Notes: generated from the sequence alone by a model not told the origin. Shown: positions 34,681 to 43,195, counted from the stretch's first letter. The stretch: 64,000 nucleotides of DNA from Streptomyces sp. TBY4 (GCF_024213195.1 NZ_JANAVF010000015.1:124001-188000), one strand, 5' to 3'. Numbers and translations: made by a program.

Positions 34681-36035
34681 TCGTCGTCCTCCTTGTAGAA
34701 GCCGGCGAACGTCAGCAGGCTCCTGGCCTCGACGTTCAAGTGGTTGCCGTAGCGCACGAAGTCGGTGAGCTGGCTCAGGGTGATCCAGGCGAAGTCATCG
34801 GGGACCCGTAGCGGGAAGCCGTCTTCCGCCTCGACCAGCAGGTAGCGGTTCTGCGCGTGGTAGAAGCGGCCGCCCTCCTCCGAGTGGACCCGGTCGAAGC
34901 GGATCCGCTCCGGCGGTGCGTCCAGCACCTCGGACAGGAACCGGGGCCGGCGCTCCTCGGGCAGGCCGCGGTAACTGTCCGGCTGGCACTGCACGGTGGG
35001 GGCCATCTCCACGTTGTCGAAGGCGCCCGTCTCGGTCCGGGCGTGCATCAGGACGTGCAGCACGCCTCCGATGCGGCGCAGCAGGAACGCGATGACGCCC
35101 TGGCTGCGCGGCTCCAGCATGGGCTGGTGCCAGCGGGCGACCTCCCGGCTGTCCGTCTCGACGGACACCCCGATGACCGCGAAGTGCACGTCCCGGTCGT
35201 GCACGAGGGTTCCGTCGCGGTGGCTCCAGCCGTCCACCTTCGTCAGCGGGATCCGGCTGCGGGACAGCGTGCAGCGGTTCTTGGCCTCGGTGAACCAGCT
35301 GAGCAGGTGGGTGGTGTCGTGCAGGGCGACGTCGCCGGGCGCCCAGGAGCGGGCCAGCGCGCCCCGGAAGGTGTCCGCGACCAGGTCGGCGCTGCGGTCC
35401 CGCCAGGAGGCGGCGCCGGCCAGCACCGTACGGGTGTCCATGTTGACCAGGTTGGGCTCGCGCAGCAGCAGGGCGATCTGCTCGAAGTCCAGCCAGCAGA
35501 AGTCCTCCAGCAGCGGGACGTCCCCGTCCACCTGGACGATCATGTTGCGGTTGCGCTTGGCCAGGAACCAGGACGCCTGCTCGGACTGGAGCACGTCGGA
35601 CAGGACCTGGCCGGAGCGGGGCGCGGTGAAGTACTCCAGGTACGGCACCGCCCGGCCGCCGTGCGCCCCGGTGAAGTTGCTCCGCGTGGCCTGCACGGTC
35701 GGGGAGAGCTGCAGGCCGTTGACGTTGCCCGGCTCCATCTTGACCTGGAGCAGGAAGTGCGGGACGCCCGCGAACTCCTTGACCAGGATGCCGAGGACGC
35801 CCTGTTCGGGCTGGACGATGATCGGCTGCTGCCAGGCGTCCACCTCCCGGCCGGAGTCGGAGACGTCCAGGCCCTCGACGGTGAAGAACCGGCCGGTGTG
35901 GTGGACGAGGTTGCCGGTGTCGGGGTCGGTGTGCCAGCCGTCGAGCTCGTCGAGCGGGATCCGGTCCACCCGGTACCGGTGGGCCCGGCAGCGCCCGGCG
36001 TACCAGTCGTGGAATTCGGCTATGTCGGAGAACAA
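34677..36035 (-). CDS. NDP-hexose 2,3-dehydratase
   Basis: A 452-residue protein built from two repeats (about 40-215 and 255-430); each contains a QQPI/HQPM, QGV and LSPTVQAT / MAPTVQCQ block. This is the TylX3/EryBVI/DnmT family that removes the C-2 hydroxyl, the first committed deoxygenation step. The start is TTG 36035, preceded by GGAAGG 7-12 nt upstream; no in-frame ATG is near. First gene of the five-gene sugar operon. Confidence 0.93.
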   Translation of the reverse strand: MFSDIAEFHDWYAGRCRAHRYRVDRIPLDELDGWHTDPDTGNLVHHTGRFFTVEGLDVSDSGREVDAWQQPIIVQPEQGVLGILVKEFAGVPHFLLQVKMEPGNVNGLQLSPTVQATRSNFTGAHGGRAVPYLEYFTAPRSGQVLSDVLQSEQASWFLAKRNRNMIVQVDGDVPLLEDFCWLDFEQIALLLREPNLVNMDTRTVLAGAASWRDRSADLVADTFRGALARSWAPGDVALHDTTHLLSWFTEAKNRCTLSRSRIPLTKVDGWSHRDGTLVHDRDVHFAVIGVSVETDSREVARWHQPMLEPRSQGVIAFLLRRIGGVLHVLMHARTETGAFDNVEMAPTVQCQPDSYRGLPEERRPRFLSEVLDAPPERIRFDRVHSEEGGRFYHAQNRYLLVEAEDGFPLRVPDDFAWITLSQLTDFVRYGNHLNVEARSLLTFAGFYKEDDE

Positions 36036-36186
36036 GTGGCCACCTTCCGTGCGGAAAATCCCCTCCCATTCCCCTGCGGGAATTCTGGCTTTCCGAGGAG
36101 AACGGCATCTGTGCGGAATCGCATGGCGCCGATCCTGCCAGACGATTCACGGGGCGGGCACCCCGGCCAAGGAGCTGTATTTCGTT

Positions 36187-36240
36187 ACGAGTGGAACATG
36201 ACCGGTATTCGAGCGGTCCCCGAGTCGGGGCCGCATCATC
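36187..36240 (+). promoter_or_regulatory. SARP-type box ahead of serine hydrolase 2 and glycosyltransferase 2
   Basis: ACGAGTG (36187), ATGACCG (36198), TCGAGCG (36209) and CCGAGTC (36220) start exactly 11 bp apart. CATCAT (36234-36239) follows 7 bp after the last. It points toward the operon starting at 36299. Confidence 0.65.
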
Positions 36241-36298
36241 ACAGGTCGAAGCCAACCACGAGGGCGGCGGCTCTCCCCGCGTGAAGGACGGATGACAA

Positions 36299-37480
36299 GT
36301 GCAGCAATACCCCCAGGCAGGGCCGGCCGAGGACGCGTTCGCCGAGGACGCGTTCGCCGAGGTCGCCCGTGCCTTCGAGGAGAACTTCGCCGCGGGCGAG
36401 GAGATGGGCGCGGCCGTCTGCGTCTACCACCGCGGGCGTCCGGTGGTGGACCTGTGGGCCGGCTGGGCCGACCCCGGCCGCACCGACCCGTGGCGTGCGG
36501 ACACCGTCGGGGTGCTCGCCTCGCCGACCAAGGCGCTGGTCACCGCCGCCTTCCTGCACCTGGCGGAGCAGCAGGGCCTGGACCTGGACCGGCCCGTGGC
36601 GGCCGACTGGCCCGAGTTCGCCGCGCACGGCAAGGCCGGCATCACCCCCCGCATGATCCTCGCCCACCGCTCCGGGGTCGTCTGCCTCGACCACGCACCG
36701 CTGTCGCTCGACGCGCTGCGCGCCCACACCCCGGTGGCGGAGGCGCTCGCCGCGGCCCGTCCCGAGTGGGAGCCGGACACGGCGCACGGCTACCACGCCA
36801 CCACCTACGGCCACCTGCTGAGCGAGCTCATCCGGCGCCGCACCGGGCTGACGGTGGGCCGGTACTTCGCCCGCCACCTCGCGGGACCGCTCGGTCTGGA
36901 CGCCCACATCGGGCTGCCCGCCGACTCGGGCGCGCACCTGGCCACGATGCTGGAGTCGAAGGCCGAGGCCCTCATGGCCGGCGCCGACCCCGGCGAGGTC
37001 GAAGAGCTGCGCGACCCCACCACGCTCACCTACCGGGCGACCATCGGCAGCATGTCCCAGGACCCCGCCGACCCGGCCGTCGAGGACCCCTCGTACGGCG
37101 GGCTCGCCAGCGCCCACGCCCTGGCCAGGCTCTTCGCCGCCCTGGTCGGCGAGGTCGACGGCACCCGGGTGATCAGCCCCGCACGCACCGCCGAAATGGC
37201 CCGTCCGCACTCCAGCGGCACCTGTGAGGTCATGTTCACCCCGCTCACCTGGGGGCTGGGCGTGCAGCTGGCGGACAGCGCGGTCTTCCCCGCCGACGCC
37301 GGACTGAAGAATTCCTTCGGACTCAGCGGCGCGAACGGCGTTTTCACATTCGCCGACCCGGAACGGGAGCTGGCATTCGGCTACGTCCCGAATATGGGAT
37401 CCGCGGTCATGGGCAGTATGGACGGCCGAATCCGCCGGCTGGTGGAGGCGGTATTCCGCAGCGTCGACCGAATTCTGTAA
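36299..37480 (+). CDS. beta-lactamase-like serine hydrolase, copy 2
   Basis: A 393-residue paralogue of the enzyme at 22998-24191 with the same SPTK and YHATTYG motifs. About 220 N-terminal residues are almost the same, but the C-terminal part (from about residue 225) is much more divergent. A 15-bp in-frame duplication repeats EDAFA near residues 11-20. The GTG 36299 and about 25 nt upstream (including GTGAAGGACGGA) are shared with copy 1, so the duplicated unit included the RBS. It is followed 28 nt later by glycosyltransferase 2. Confidence 0.87.
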   Translation: MQQYPQAGPAEDAFAEDAFAEVARAFEENFAAGEEMGAAVCVYHRGRPVVDLWAGWADPGRTDPWRADTVGVLASPTKALVTAAFLHLAEQQGLDLDRPVAADWPEFAAHGKAGITPRMILAHRSGVVCLDHAPLSLDALRAHTPVAEALAAARPEWEPDTAHGYHATTYGHLLSELIRRRTGLTVGRYFARHLAGPLGLDAHIGLPADSGAHLATMLESKAEALMAGADPGEVEELRDPTTLTYRATIGSMSQDPADPAVEDPSYGGLASAHALARLFAALVGEVDGTRVISPARTAEMARPHSSGTCEVMFTPLTWGLGVQLADSAVFPADAGLKNSFGLSGANGVFTFADPERELAFGYVPNMGSAVMGSMDGRIRRLVEAVFRSVDRIL

Positions 37481-37508
37481 ACCGCACCCCCACACAAAGG
37501 AGTCGTCC

Positions 37509-38741
37509 ATGCGGATCCTGTTCCCTGCCGCACCCGGATACGGATTGATGCTGCCGCTCGTACCGCTCGTATGGGCGGCGCGGGCGGCGGGACACGAGAT
37601 CCTCGTCGCCACCACCGCCCACATGGCGAAGGCGGCCGCCTGGTCCGGCGCTCCGGTCGTCGACGTGTTCCCCCACCGGGACGTCGGAGAGGACCTGGTC
37701 GCCGGCCCGGCGGAGCCGGAGGCCGGGGCCGCCGGTGATCCCGACCTGCCCGAGGGGTACTGGGAACTCGCCCGCGCCATGCGCCCGTTCGACCTGTTCA
37801 CCCTGGCCATGACCCCCGGCACGGTCGCCGCCGGCCGCGACTTCGGGGCCGACCTCGTCGTCTACTGCTCCGACCACCAGGCGGGCCGGCTCGCCGCCGT
37901 GGCCCTCGGCGTGCCCGCCCTGGAGGTCGGCAACCGGGTGTCCTGGTCCCTGCGCGACCCGGGCGTGCGCGAGGCCGCACGCAGCAACGCCCGCTTCGGC
38001 GTCATCCCCGATGACAGCCCCGTCGTCCAGCGCCTGCGCGCGGAACTCGGCCTCGGCGACCGCGAACCCCACCTCCTCGGCCGCGTCGACCCGCGCGCCC
38101 CCAGCCTCGGCGGCCTGGCGGGCGAGGAGCCCGATCTGCACGACGCCGTCCCCTGGCTGCCGATGCGCTACGTGCCGTACAATGGCGGCGCCGTCCTGCC
38201 CGAGTGGGCGCTGCGCCGGCCCGGCCGGCCCCGCATCTGCCTCACCCTGGGCACCGTCGCCCCGCTGCTGCCCGGCGGCACCGACGCCCTGCGGCTGCTG
38301 ATCGAGGCCCTCGCCGCCCTGGACGCGGAGGTGGTGCTCGCCGACGACGAGACCGACCTCGGCGCCCTCGGCCCGCTGCCGGCGAACCTGATCCCGGCCG
38401 GCTTCGTACCGCTCTCCGGCATCCTGCGCGACTGCGCCCTGGTCGTCCATCACGGCGGATCGGGCACCACCGCGGCCGCCCTCCACTACGGCGTTCCGCA
38501 GCTGCTGGTCCCCAGCGGCGCGGACAACGAGCTGTGCGCCCGCCGGGTCGTGGACCGCGGGGTGGGCCTGGCCGTGGCTCCGGAGACCGCGGACGCCGCC
38601 CAGATCGCCGCGGCCGCCGTACGGCTGCTCACCGAGGAGTCGTTCCGGCGTGCGGCCGGGGAGGTCCGCCGCGAGATGGCCGGGCAGCCGTCCCCGGCCG
38701 CGCTGATCGACCGGATCACCGCCGCTGCCGCGACTGCCTGA
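37509..38741 (+). CDS. glycosyltransferase 2 (GT1/MGT type)
   Basis: A 410-residue antibiotic-type glycosyltransferase. The N-terminus reads MRILFPAAPGYGLMLPLVPL, and the donor-binding loop VVHHGGSGTTAAAL with PQLLVPSGADN lies near residue 315. RBS AAGGAG (37496-37501) gives ATG 37509. It is not close to glycosyltransferase 1 in sequence, so the two may attach different sugars or act on different positions. Confidence 0.92.
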   Translation: MRILFPAAPGYGLMLPLVPLVWAARAAGHEILVATTAHMAKAAAWSGAPVVDVFPHRDVGEDLVAGPAEPEAGAAGDPDLPEGYWELARAMRPFDLFTLAMTPGTVAAGRDFGADLVVYCSDHQAGRLAAVALGVPALEVGNRVSWSLRDPGVREAARSNARFGVIPDDSPVVQRLRAELGLGDREPHLLGRVDPRAPSLGGLAGEEPDLHDAVPWLPMRYVPYNGGAVLPEWALRRPGRPRICLTLGTVAPLLPGGTDALRLLIEALAALDAEVVLADDETDLGALGPLPANLIPAGFVPLSGILRDCALVVHHGGSGTTAAALHYGVPQLLVPSGADNELCARRVVDRGVGLAVAPETADAAQIAAAAVRLLTEESFRRAAGEVRREMAGQPSPAALIDRITAAAATA

Positions 38742-38783
38742 CGGGCCGTCGTAAGGAAGTACGGAAACACGGAAGTACAGAAA

Positions 38784-38830
38784 CACCGAGCGGGCGGGGC
38801 ACCTTTCCCAGGTGCCCCGCCCGCTCGGTG
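38784..38830. terminator. convergent terminator after glycosyltransferase 2
   Basis: A perfect 21-bp stem (38784-38804 with 38810-38830) with a 5-nt loop. It separates the + operon from the - operon starting at 41153. Confidence 0.88.
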
Positions 38831-38852
38831 TCGCTCCCGGCCGGGAGCCCGC

Positions 38853-39887
38853 TCAGTCGCGGACGCCGGACCGTTCCAGCGCCGCCATCGCCCGCTCCAG
38901 GGTCGCGATCCGCTCGTCGAGCCCCCCGGCCAGCGCGGAGATCATGATGCCGAGCGTGGTGACGCCCGCCTCCGCGTACTGCCGCATCCGCTCCGCGACC
39001 TGGTCCACCGGCCCGGTCAGCGCGGTCCGCTCCACGAAACCGGCCGGCACCGCCCGCGCGGCCGCCGCCCGGTCGCCCTTGCCCGCCAGCCGGCTCACCT
39101 CGGCGGCCCCGGCGCCGAAGCCCATTCGCGTGGCGAGCCCGACGTAGAAGTTCCGCTCGGGTGCCCCGATGCCCATCAGGTAGGCGTAGTGGGCCCGTAG
39201 CCGGTCCACGCAGTCCTCGGTGTCCTCGCCGATGGCGGTTGCCAGGCAGGGCATCACCTCGAAGCCCGGCAGCGGCCGGCCGGCCCGGGCGCGGCCCGCC
39301 GCGATGTGCGCCACCGATTCGGCGACCTGCTCGGGCGCGGCGAACACCCCGATCCATCCGTCGGCGATCTCCCCCGCCAGGGCGAGGTTGCGCGGGCCGA
39401 CCGCACCGAGGTGGATGGGTACGGGCGTCCCCGCCGGCTCGGTGATCACGTGGAGGGGGGCCGCGCCGGAGCCGGAGGACGGCAGCCGGTAGTGCCGGCC
39501 CTCGTAGCGCACCGGCTCACCCGTCAGCGCCCGCCGTACGATCTCCACGTACTCCCGCGTCCGGGACAGCGGCTCCGCGAAGGGGACTCCGTACCAGCCC
39601 TCGGAGACATCGGGGTTGGACACTCCGAGTCCCAGCCGGAACCGGCCGCCGGAGAGCGACTGCAGGGTCGCCGCCGTCAGCGCGGTCAGCGCCGGGCTGC
39701 GGGCGGGGATCTGCATCACGGCCGAGCCCAGGGCGATCCGTTCGGTCCGTGCGGCCACCAGACCGAGCACGCTGGCGGCGTCCGAGCGGTAGCCCTCGGG
39801 GGCCAGCGCCACGTCGTAGCCCAGCCGTTCGGCCGCGACGGCCAGCTCCGCGGCGCCCTGGTAGCTCAGGTTGACTCCAAGCTTCAC
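38853..39887 (-). CDS. LLM-class F420-dependent oxidoreductase
   Basis: A 344-residue luciferase-like TIM-barrel enzyme. LGVNLSYQGAAELAVAAERLG at the N-terminus, GRFRLGLGVSNP and a GSAVMQIPARSP strand are typical of F420-using members. It could reduce or oxidise a tailoring intermediate in the cluster. GTG 39887 lies 16 nt after the SDR stop codon with AAAGGGA upstream. Confidence 0.88.
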   Translation of the reverse strand: MKLGVNLSYQGAAELAVAAERLGYDVALAPEGYRSDAASVLGLVAARTERIALGSAVMQIPARSPALTALTAATLQSLSGGRFRLGLGVSNPDVSEGWYGVPFAEPLSRTREYVEIVRRALTGEPVRYEGRHYRLPSSGSGAAPLHVITEPAGTPVPIHLGAVGPRNLALAGEIADGWIGVFAAPEQVAESVAHIAAGRARAGRPLPGFEVMPCLATAIGEDTEDCVDRLRAHYAYLMGIGAPERNFYVGLATRMGFGAGAAEVSRLAGKGDRAAAARAVPAGFVERTALTGPVDQVAERMRQYAEAGVTTLGIMISALAGGLDERIATLERAMAALERSGVRD

Positions 39888-39903
39888 GATCTTGTCCCTT
39901 TCC

Positions 39904-40635
39904 TCAGATCAGCAGGTGGGCGCCGCCGTCGGCGAGCACCACCTCGCCGGTGGTGTAGGCCGCCCGGTGGAGGCTCACCACGAGCCCCGCGATGTCCTCG
40001 GGCGTGCCGGTGCGGCGCAGCGGCACGGCCTCCCGCACCCGCTCGCGGATCTCGGTGAACGTCTCGGTCCACGGGGTGTCGATCAGCCCGGGCGCGATGG
40101 CGTTCACCCGCACCTCGGGGCCCACCGCGGCGGCCAGCAGCCGGGTCATGTGGTTGACGGCGGCCTTGCTGGCCGCGTACGGGATGGAGCTGCCGGCCGG
40201 CCGGACCCCGGCGATGGAGGAGATGTTGACGATGTGTCCGGCGCCGGACTCGCGCAGCAGCGGCATGGCGGCGACGGAGGTCTGCCAGGTGCCGACGACG
40301 TTGACGCCGAGGATGTCCCGCCACACCTCCCCGGTCGCCGCGTCGAGGTCCTTGTGGGGGATGGCCCGGGTGATACCGGCGTTGTTGACGAGCAGGTCGA
40401 GCACGCCGTACTCCGCGGCGACCTCGTCCAGCAGCCGCCGGACCTGGCCCTCGTCGGAGATGTCCGCCTGGACGAACCGCGCGTCGGGCAGCGAATCGGC
40501 GAGCCGGCGGCCCGCGTCGACGCTCCTCGCCGCGTTGACCACCACCGCCATTCCCTCGGCGGAGAGTCTGCGGGCGACGGCGGCGCCGATCCCGGACGAG
40601 GATCCGGTCACCAGGGCGACGGGCTTGCGGGGCAT
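39904..40635 (-). CDS. SDR-family ketoreductase, second in the cluster
   Basis: A 243-residue short-chain dehydrogenase of the FabG type: TGSSSGIG, NNAG, NISSIAG and YAASK are present. It is clearly different from the ActIII-like KR and may act on a late-stage ketone. The ATG at 40635 follows GGGAGAA. Middle gene of the ActVI-A-like/SDR/F420-enzyme operon. Confidence 0.9.
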   Translation of the reverse strand: MPRKPVALVTGSSSGIGAAVARRLSAEGMAVVVNAARSVDAGRRLADSLPDARFVQADISDEGQVRRLLDEVAAEYGVLDLLVNNAGITRAIPHKDLDAATGEVWRDILGVNVVGTWQTSVAAMPLLRESGAGHIVNISSIAGVRPAGSSIPYAASKAAVNHMTRLLAAAVGPEVRVNAIAPGLIDTPWTETFTEIRERVREAVPLRRTGTPEDIAGLVVSLHRAAYTTGEVVLADGGAHLLI

Positions 40636-40709
40636 GGCGGGGGTTCTCCCTTCGGCGGGCGCCGGCGGGGTGCGGCGCGGCTCAACGGGGCGGGTGCCGG
40701 TGTCGCGGC

Positions 40710-41153
40710 TCAACTGGGCAGGTGCTGGTCGTGCTCGACGCGGCGGGAGCGGTTGTGCACCGTGCCGCCGTCCCCGATCACCAGCACGTCGCGCACCAGG
40801 CAGCTGGGGCCGACCTGCGGTTCCTTGACCCCGGGCCGGACGGTGAGCACCAGTGCGTAGAAGACGGCGTCGAAGGCGCCGTCCTCGCGCGGGGAGAGGT
40901 CGATCATGTTGAACCAGTGCCTGCGCTGCACCGGGTCGTCGGCGAACCGCTCGTTGAAGGAGTGGAGTTCGGCGACGATCCCGGCCCGGGTGCGGGCCGG
41001 GGGCACCGAGGGGGTGTGCTGGAACTCGCCGTCCTCGGTGAAGGTGGCGGCATACTCCTCGAACTTCCCGCTGTCGAGGAACTGGACCTGGCGGGCGTAG
41101 TGCTGCCCCACCGCGGCGTAGAGGTCGGCGAAGGTACTGCCGGCGGACGTCAT
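40710..41153 (-). CDS. SnoaL/NTF2-like protein (ActVI-A-like)
   Basis: A 147-residue NTF2-fold protein with the pattern YARQVQFLDSGKFEEYAATFTEDGEF near the N-terminus, resembling ActVI-ORFA and other small proteins in pyranonaphthoquinone and angucycline clusters. Such proteins act as cyclases, hydratases or hydroxylase partners. Here the role is open. GGAG lies 7 nt before ATG 41153. Its mRNA would begin with a hairpin at 41186-41224 downstream of a SARP-type promoter. Confidence 0.8.
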   Translation of the reverse strand: MTSAGSTFADLYAAVGQHYARQVQFLDSGKFEEYAATFTEDGEFQHTPSVPPARTRAGIVAELHSFNERFADDPVQRRHWFNMIDLSPREDGAFDAVFYALVLTVRPGVKEPQVGPSCLVRDVLVIGDGGTVHNRSRRVEHDQHLPS

Positions 41154-41185
41154 CGGATACTCCAGACGGGCTCGGATACGGCGGA

Positions 41186-41224
41186 GCGGGCGCCCCGGTG
41201 CACGAGGTGCACCGGGGCGCCCGC
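41186..41224 (-). promoter_or_regulatory. hairpin in the 5' leader of the ActVI-A-like operon
   Basis: A perfect 18-bp stem (41186-41203 with 41207-41224) with a 3-nt loop lies between the predicted -10 (41238-41233) and the start codon at 41153. It would form at the 5' end of the transcript and may stabilise it, or terminate transcripts arriving from the MBL gene. Confidence 0.65.
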
Positions 41225-41232
41225 GAGCGCCG

Positions 41233-41275
41233 ATCCTGGGAGGCGGTCCTCAAGACCCGCTCGAAATCCCGTCCA
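41233..41275 (-). promoter_or_regulatory. SARP box and -10 of the ActVI-A-like operon
   Basis: On the minus strand TGGACGG (41275-41269), TCGAGCG (41264-41258) and TTGAGGA (41253-41247) start exactly 11 bp apart. After 8 bp comes CAGGAT (41238-41233). Confidence 0.75.
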
Positions 41276-41336
41276 GTCCCGCATGTCGCGGGTCAATCAA
41301 TTGGTCAGTCAGTCAGTCACCTTGCAGGTTGGTCGG

Positions 41337-42362
41337 TCAGGCGTGGCAGGCGGGCGGCGCCCCGAGGTAGGCGGCCATCTCCCGGAAGACGGTGCCCATC
41401 TCCAGGATGACGGCCGACATGTCCAGGGCCCCGCCGTGCGTCCGGCCCCGCTCCTCGGCGAAGGCCCGGTAGAGGTTGGGCACGATCCGCTCGGCGTCCA
41501 GCAGGCCGGCGAAGGGCCCGAGGTCCGCGTCGCGTGCCACGTCCACCGGGGTGAGCCCGGCGGCCACCCCCTCCCGGGCGAGTCCCTGCAGCCACCGCAG
41601 GTACGCCTCGGTGGTGTCGAGCACCTCGGTGCCGCCGACCACGCCGTGCCCGGAGACGACGACGTCTGGGCCGAGGGCCCGCATCCGCTCGATGGCCCGC
41701 AGCGAGCCGGCGACGGAACCCATCGGCAGGAACGGGGTGACCCCGGACATGACCACGTCCCCGGTGAAGAGCACCCGCCGTTCGGGCACCCACACGGCGG
41801 TGTCGTTGGTGCTGTGGGCCACCTCCAGGTGGATCAGCCGGGCCGTCAGTTCACCGACGTGAAGGGTCAGGTCGTCCTGGTAGGTGACCTGCGGCAGCAC
41901 TACCTCGACGGCCCCCCACTCCACGTCCGGCCACACCTCGGTCAGGTGGAGTCCGGCCGCGGCCATCTCGCGCCGCGTCTCGTGGTGCGCGTGCACCACC
42001 GCCTCGGGGAACACGAAGTTGCCGAAGGTGTGGTCCCCGTGCGAGTGCGTGTTGACCACCGCGTACGGGACCGGGCGGCCCTGCGCCACGACCGCGGCGC
42101 GCAGCCGGCGGGCGCGCGCCTCGGTGGCCGCGGTGTCGACCAGGACGGCCCTGCCCTCGGAGACGATCAACCCGGCGTTGTTCACGCACCAGCTGCCGTC
42201 CGGCTGGACGTAGGCGTACACCCCGTCCGCGACCTCGCTCAGCACCCCGCTCCGGTCCGTGCTCCGCTCCGCGCCCATGCCCGTACCCCTGCTCATTCCT
42301 GCACCCCTGCTCATTCCCGCACCCGTGCTCATGCCCGCACCCCTGCCCGTGCCCGTGCTCAC
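41337..42362 (-). CDS. metallo-beta-lactamase-fold cyclase/hydrolase (ActIV-like)
   Basis: A 341-residue MBL-fold protein. THSHGDH is the metal motif, followed by the HSTNDTAVW and SGHG ligands. The opening VADGVYAYVQPDGSWCVNNAGLI resembles my memory of ActIV, the second-ring cyclase and thioesterase-like enzyme of actinorhodin assembly. GTG 42362 overlaps the SARP stop (GTGA). The first 30 residues are encoded by four 18-bp repeats that carry four further in-frame ATG codons (42332, 42314, 42296, 42278), so the true start may be downstream. Confidence 0.83.
   Translation of the reverse strand: MSTGTGRGAGMSTGAGMSRGAGMSRGTGMGAERSTDRSGVLSEVADGVYAYVQPDGSWCVNNAGLIVSEGRAVLVDTAATEARARRLRAAVVAQGRPVPYAVVNTHSHGDHTFGNFVFPEAVVHAHHETRREMAAAGLHLTEVWPDVEWGAVEVVLPQVTYQDDLTLHVGELTARLIHLEVAHSTNDTAVWVPERRVLFTGDVVMSGVTPFLPMGSVAGSLRAIERMRALGPDVVVSGHGVVGGTEVLDTTEAYLRWLQGLAREGVAAGLTPVDVARDADLGPFAGLLDAERIVPNLYRAFAEERGRTHGGALDMSAVILEMGTVFREMAAYLGAPPACHA
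42263..42346 (-). repeat. 18-bp tandem repeats carrying stacked start codons
   Basis: Four units with the pattern GGGTGCGGGNATGAGCAN have their ATG codons at 42332, 42314, 42296 and 42278, exactly 18 bp apart. They encode the Gly-Ala-Gly-Met-Ser-Arg type repeat of the MBL protein N-terminus. Confidence 0.85.
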
Positions 42363-43195
42363 GTCAGCACGTAGTCGCGCAGCGACAGTTCGGTGGCGTT
42401 CGACAGCAGCTCGCGGTGGAGGCTCTGGAGACGGCCGGACGGCTCGACGCCCAGTTCTCTGTTCAGCGCCTTTCGCAGGCCGCGGAAGACCTCCAGCGCG
42501 CGCCAGCCCGAGCCCGACCGCTGGTAGGCGATCATCAGGCACGCGGCCAGCTTCTCGTGCAGCGGGTGCTGCTCGACCAGTTTGCTGAGTTCCGGAATGA
42601 GGGTTCCGCTCTTTCCGAGCCAAAGGTCCGCGAGAATGCGCTGCTCAAGGACGCGCATGCGTACTTCGTTGAGGCCGGTCAGTTCCATGGAAAGAACCCG
42701 GCCCACGGGTACGTCCATCAATGCCGGGCCGCGCCACAATTCCAGGGCCTGATGCAGGTAATTCGACGCGGCAGCGGCGTCGCCGCGTTCCAGCGCGTTG
42801 TCTCCTGAGCCGGCCAGCAACTCGAATTCGACGAGGTCGAACGGCTTCGGCCTGACGGTCAGCTGGTAGCCGTTGAAGCGGGTGGCCAGGAGTTCCTTCG
42901 GCGCGCGCTCTGCTCCCTCCGGCAGCGCGTCGGTGATCAGTCTGCGCAGGTGGAGGACGTAGGTCTGGAGGGTGGTCATCCCGCTGCGGGGGATGTCCTC
43001 GCCCCAGACCTCCTCCATCAGGGTGGGCACCTGGACGACGCGTCCGCAGCGCAGGGCGAGGATGGCGAGCAGCTGCCTCGGCTTCCCCGCCGTGGGCACG
43101 ATGGATTGTCCATTTACTTTTACGGTCAGTGGTCCGAGAACACCTATTTCCGCGAACGGCAGTGACTCGGGAAATCGAGAAGAGCCATGTGACAT
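42359..43195 (-). CDS. SARP-family pathway activator
   Basis: A 278-residue regulator in the ActII-ORF4/DnrI class. The OmpR-like winged helix (about residues 15-95) contains GVLGPLTVKVNGQ, PRQLLAILAL and TLQTYVLHLRR; a bacterial transcriptional activation domain follows (about 105-260). ATG 43195 has GGGGG 7 nt upstream; an ATG at 43237 has none. No in-frame TTA was noticed, so bldA dependence is not indicated. It is coupled to the ActIV-like gene. Matching heptamer boxes occur across the cluster. Confidence 0.93.
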   Translation of the reverse strand: MSHGSSRFPESLPFAEIGVLGPLTVKVNGQSIVPTAGKPRQLLAILALRCGRVVQVPTLMEEVWGEDIPRSGMTTLQTYVLHLRRLITDALPEGAERAPKELLATRFNGYQLTVRPKPFDLVEFELLAGSGDNALERGDAAAASNYLHQALELWRGPALMDVPVGRVLSMELTGLNEVRMRVLEQRILADLWLGKSGTLIPELSKLVEQHPLHEKLAACLMIAYQRSGSGWRALEVFRGLRKALNRELGVEPSGRLQSLHRELLSNATELSLRDYVLT

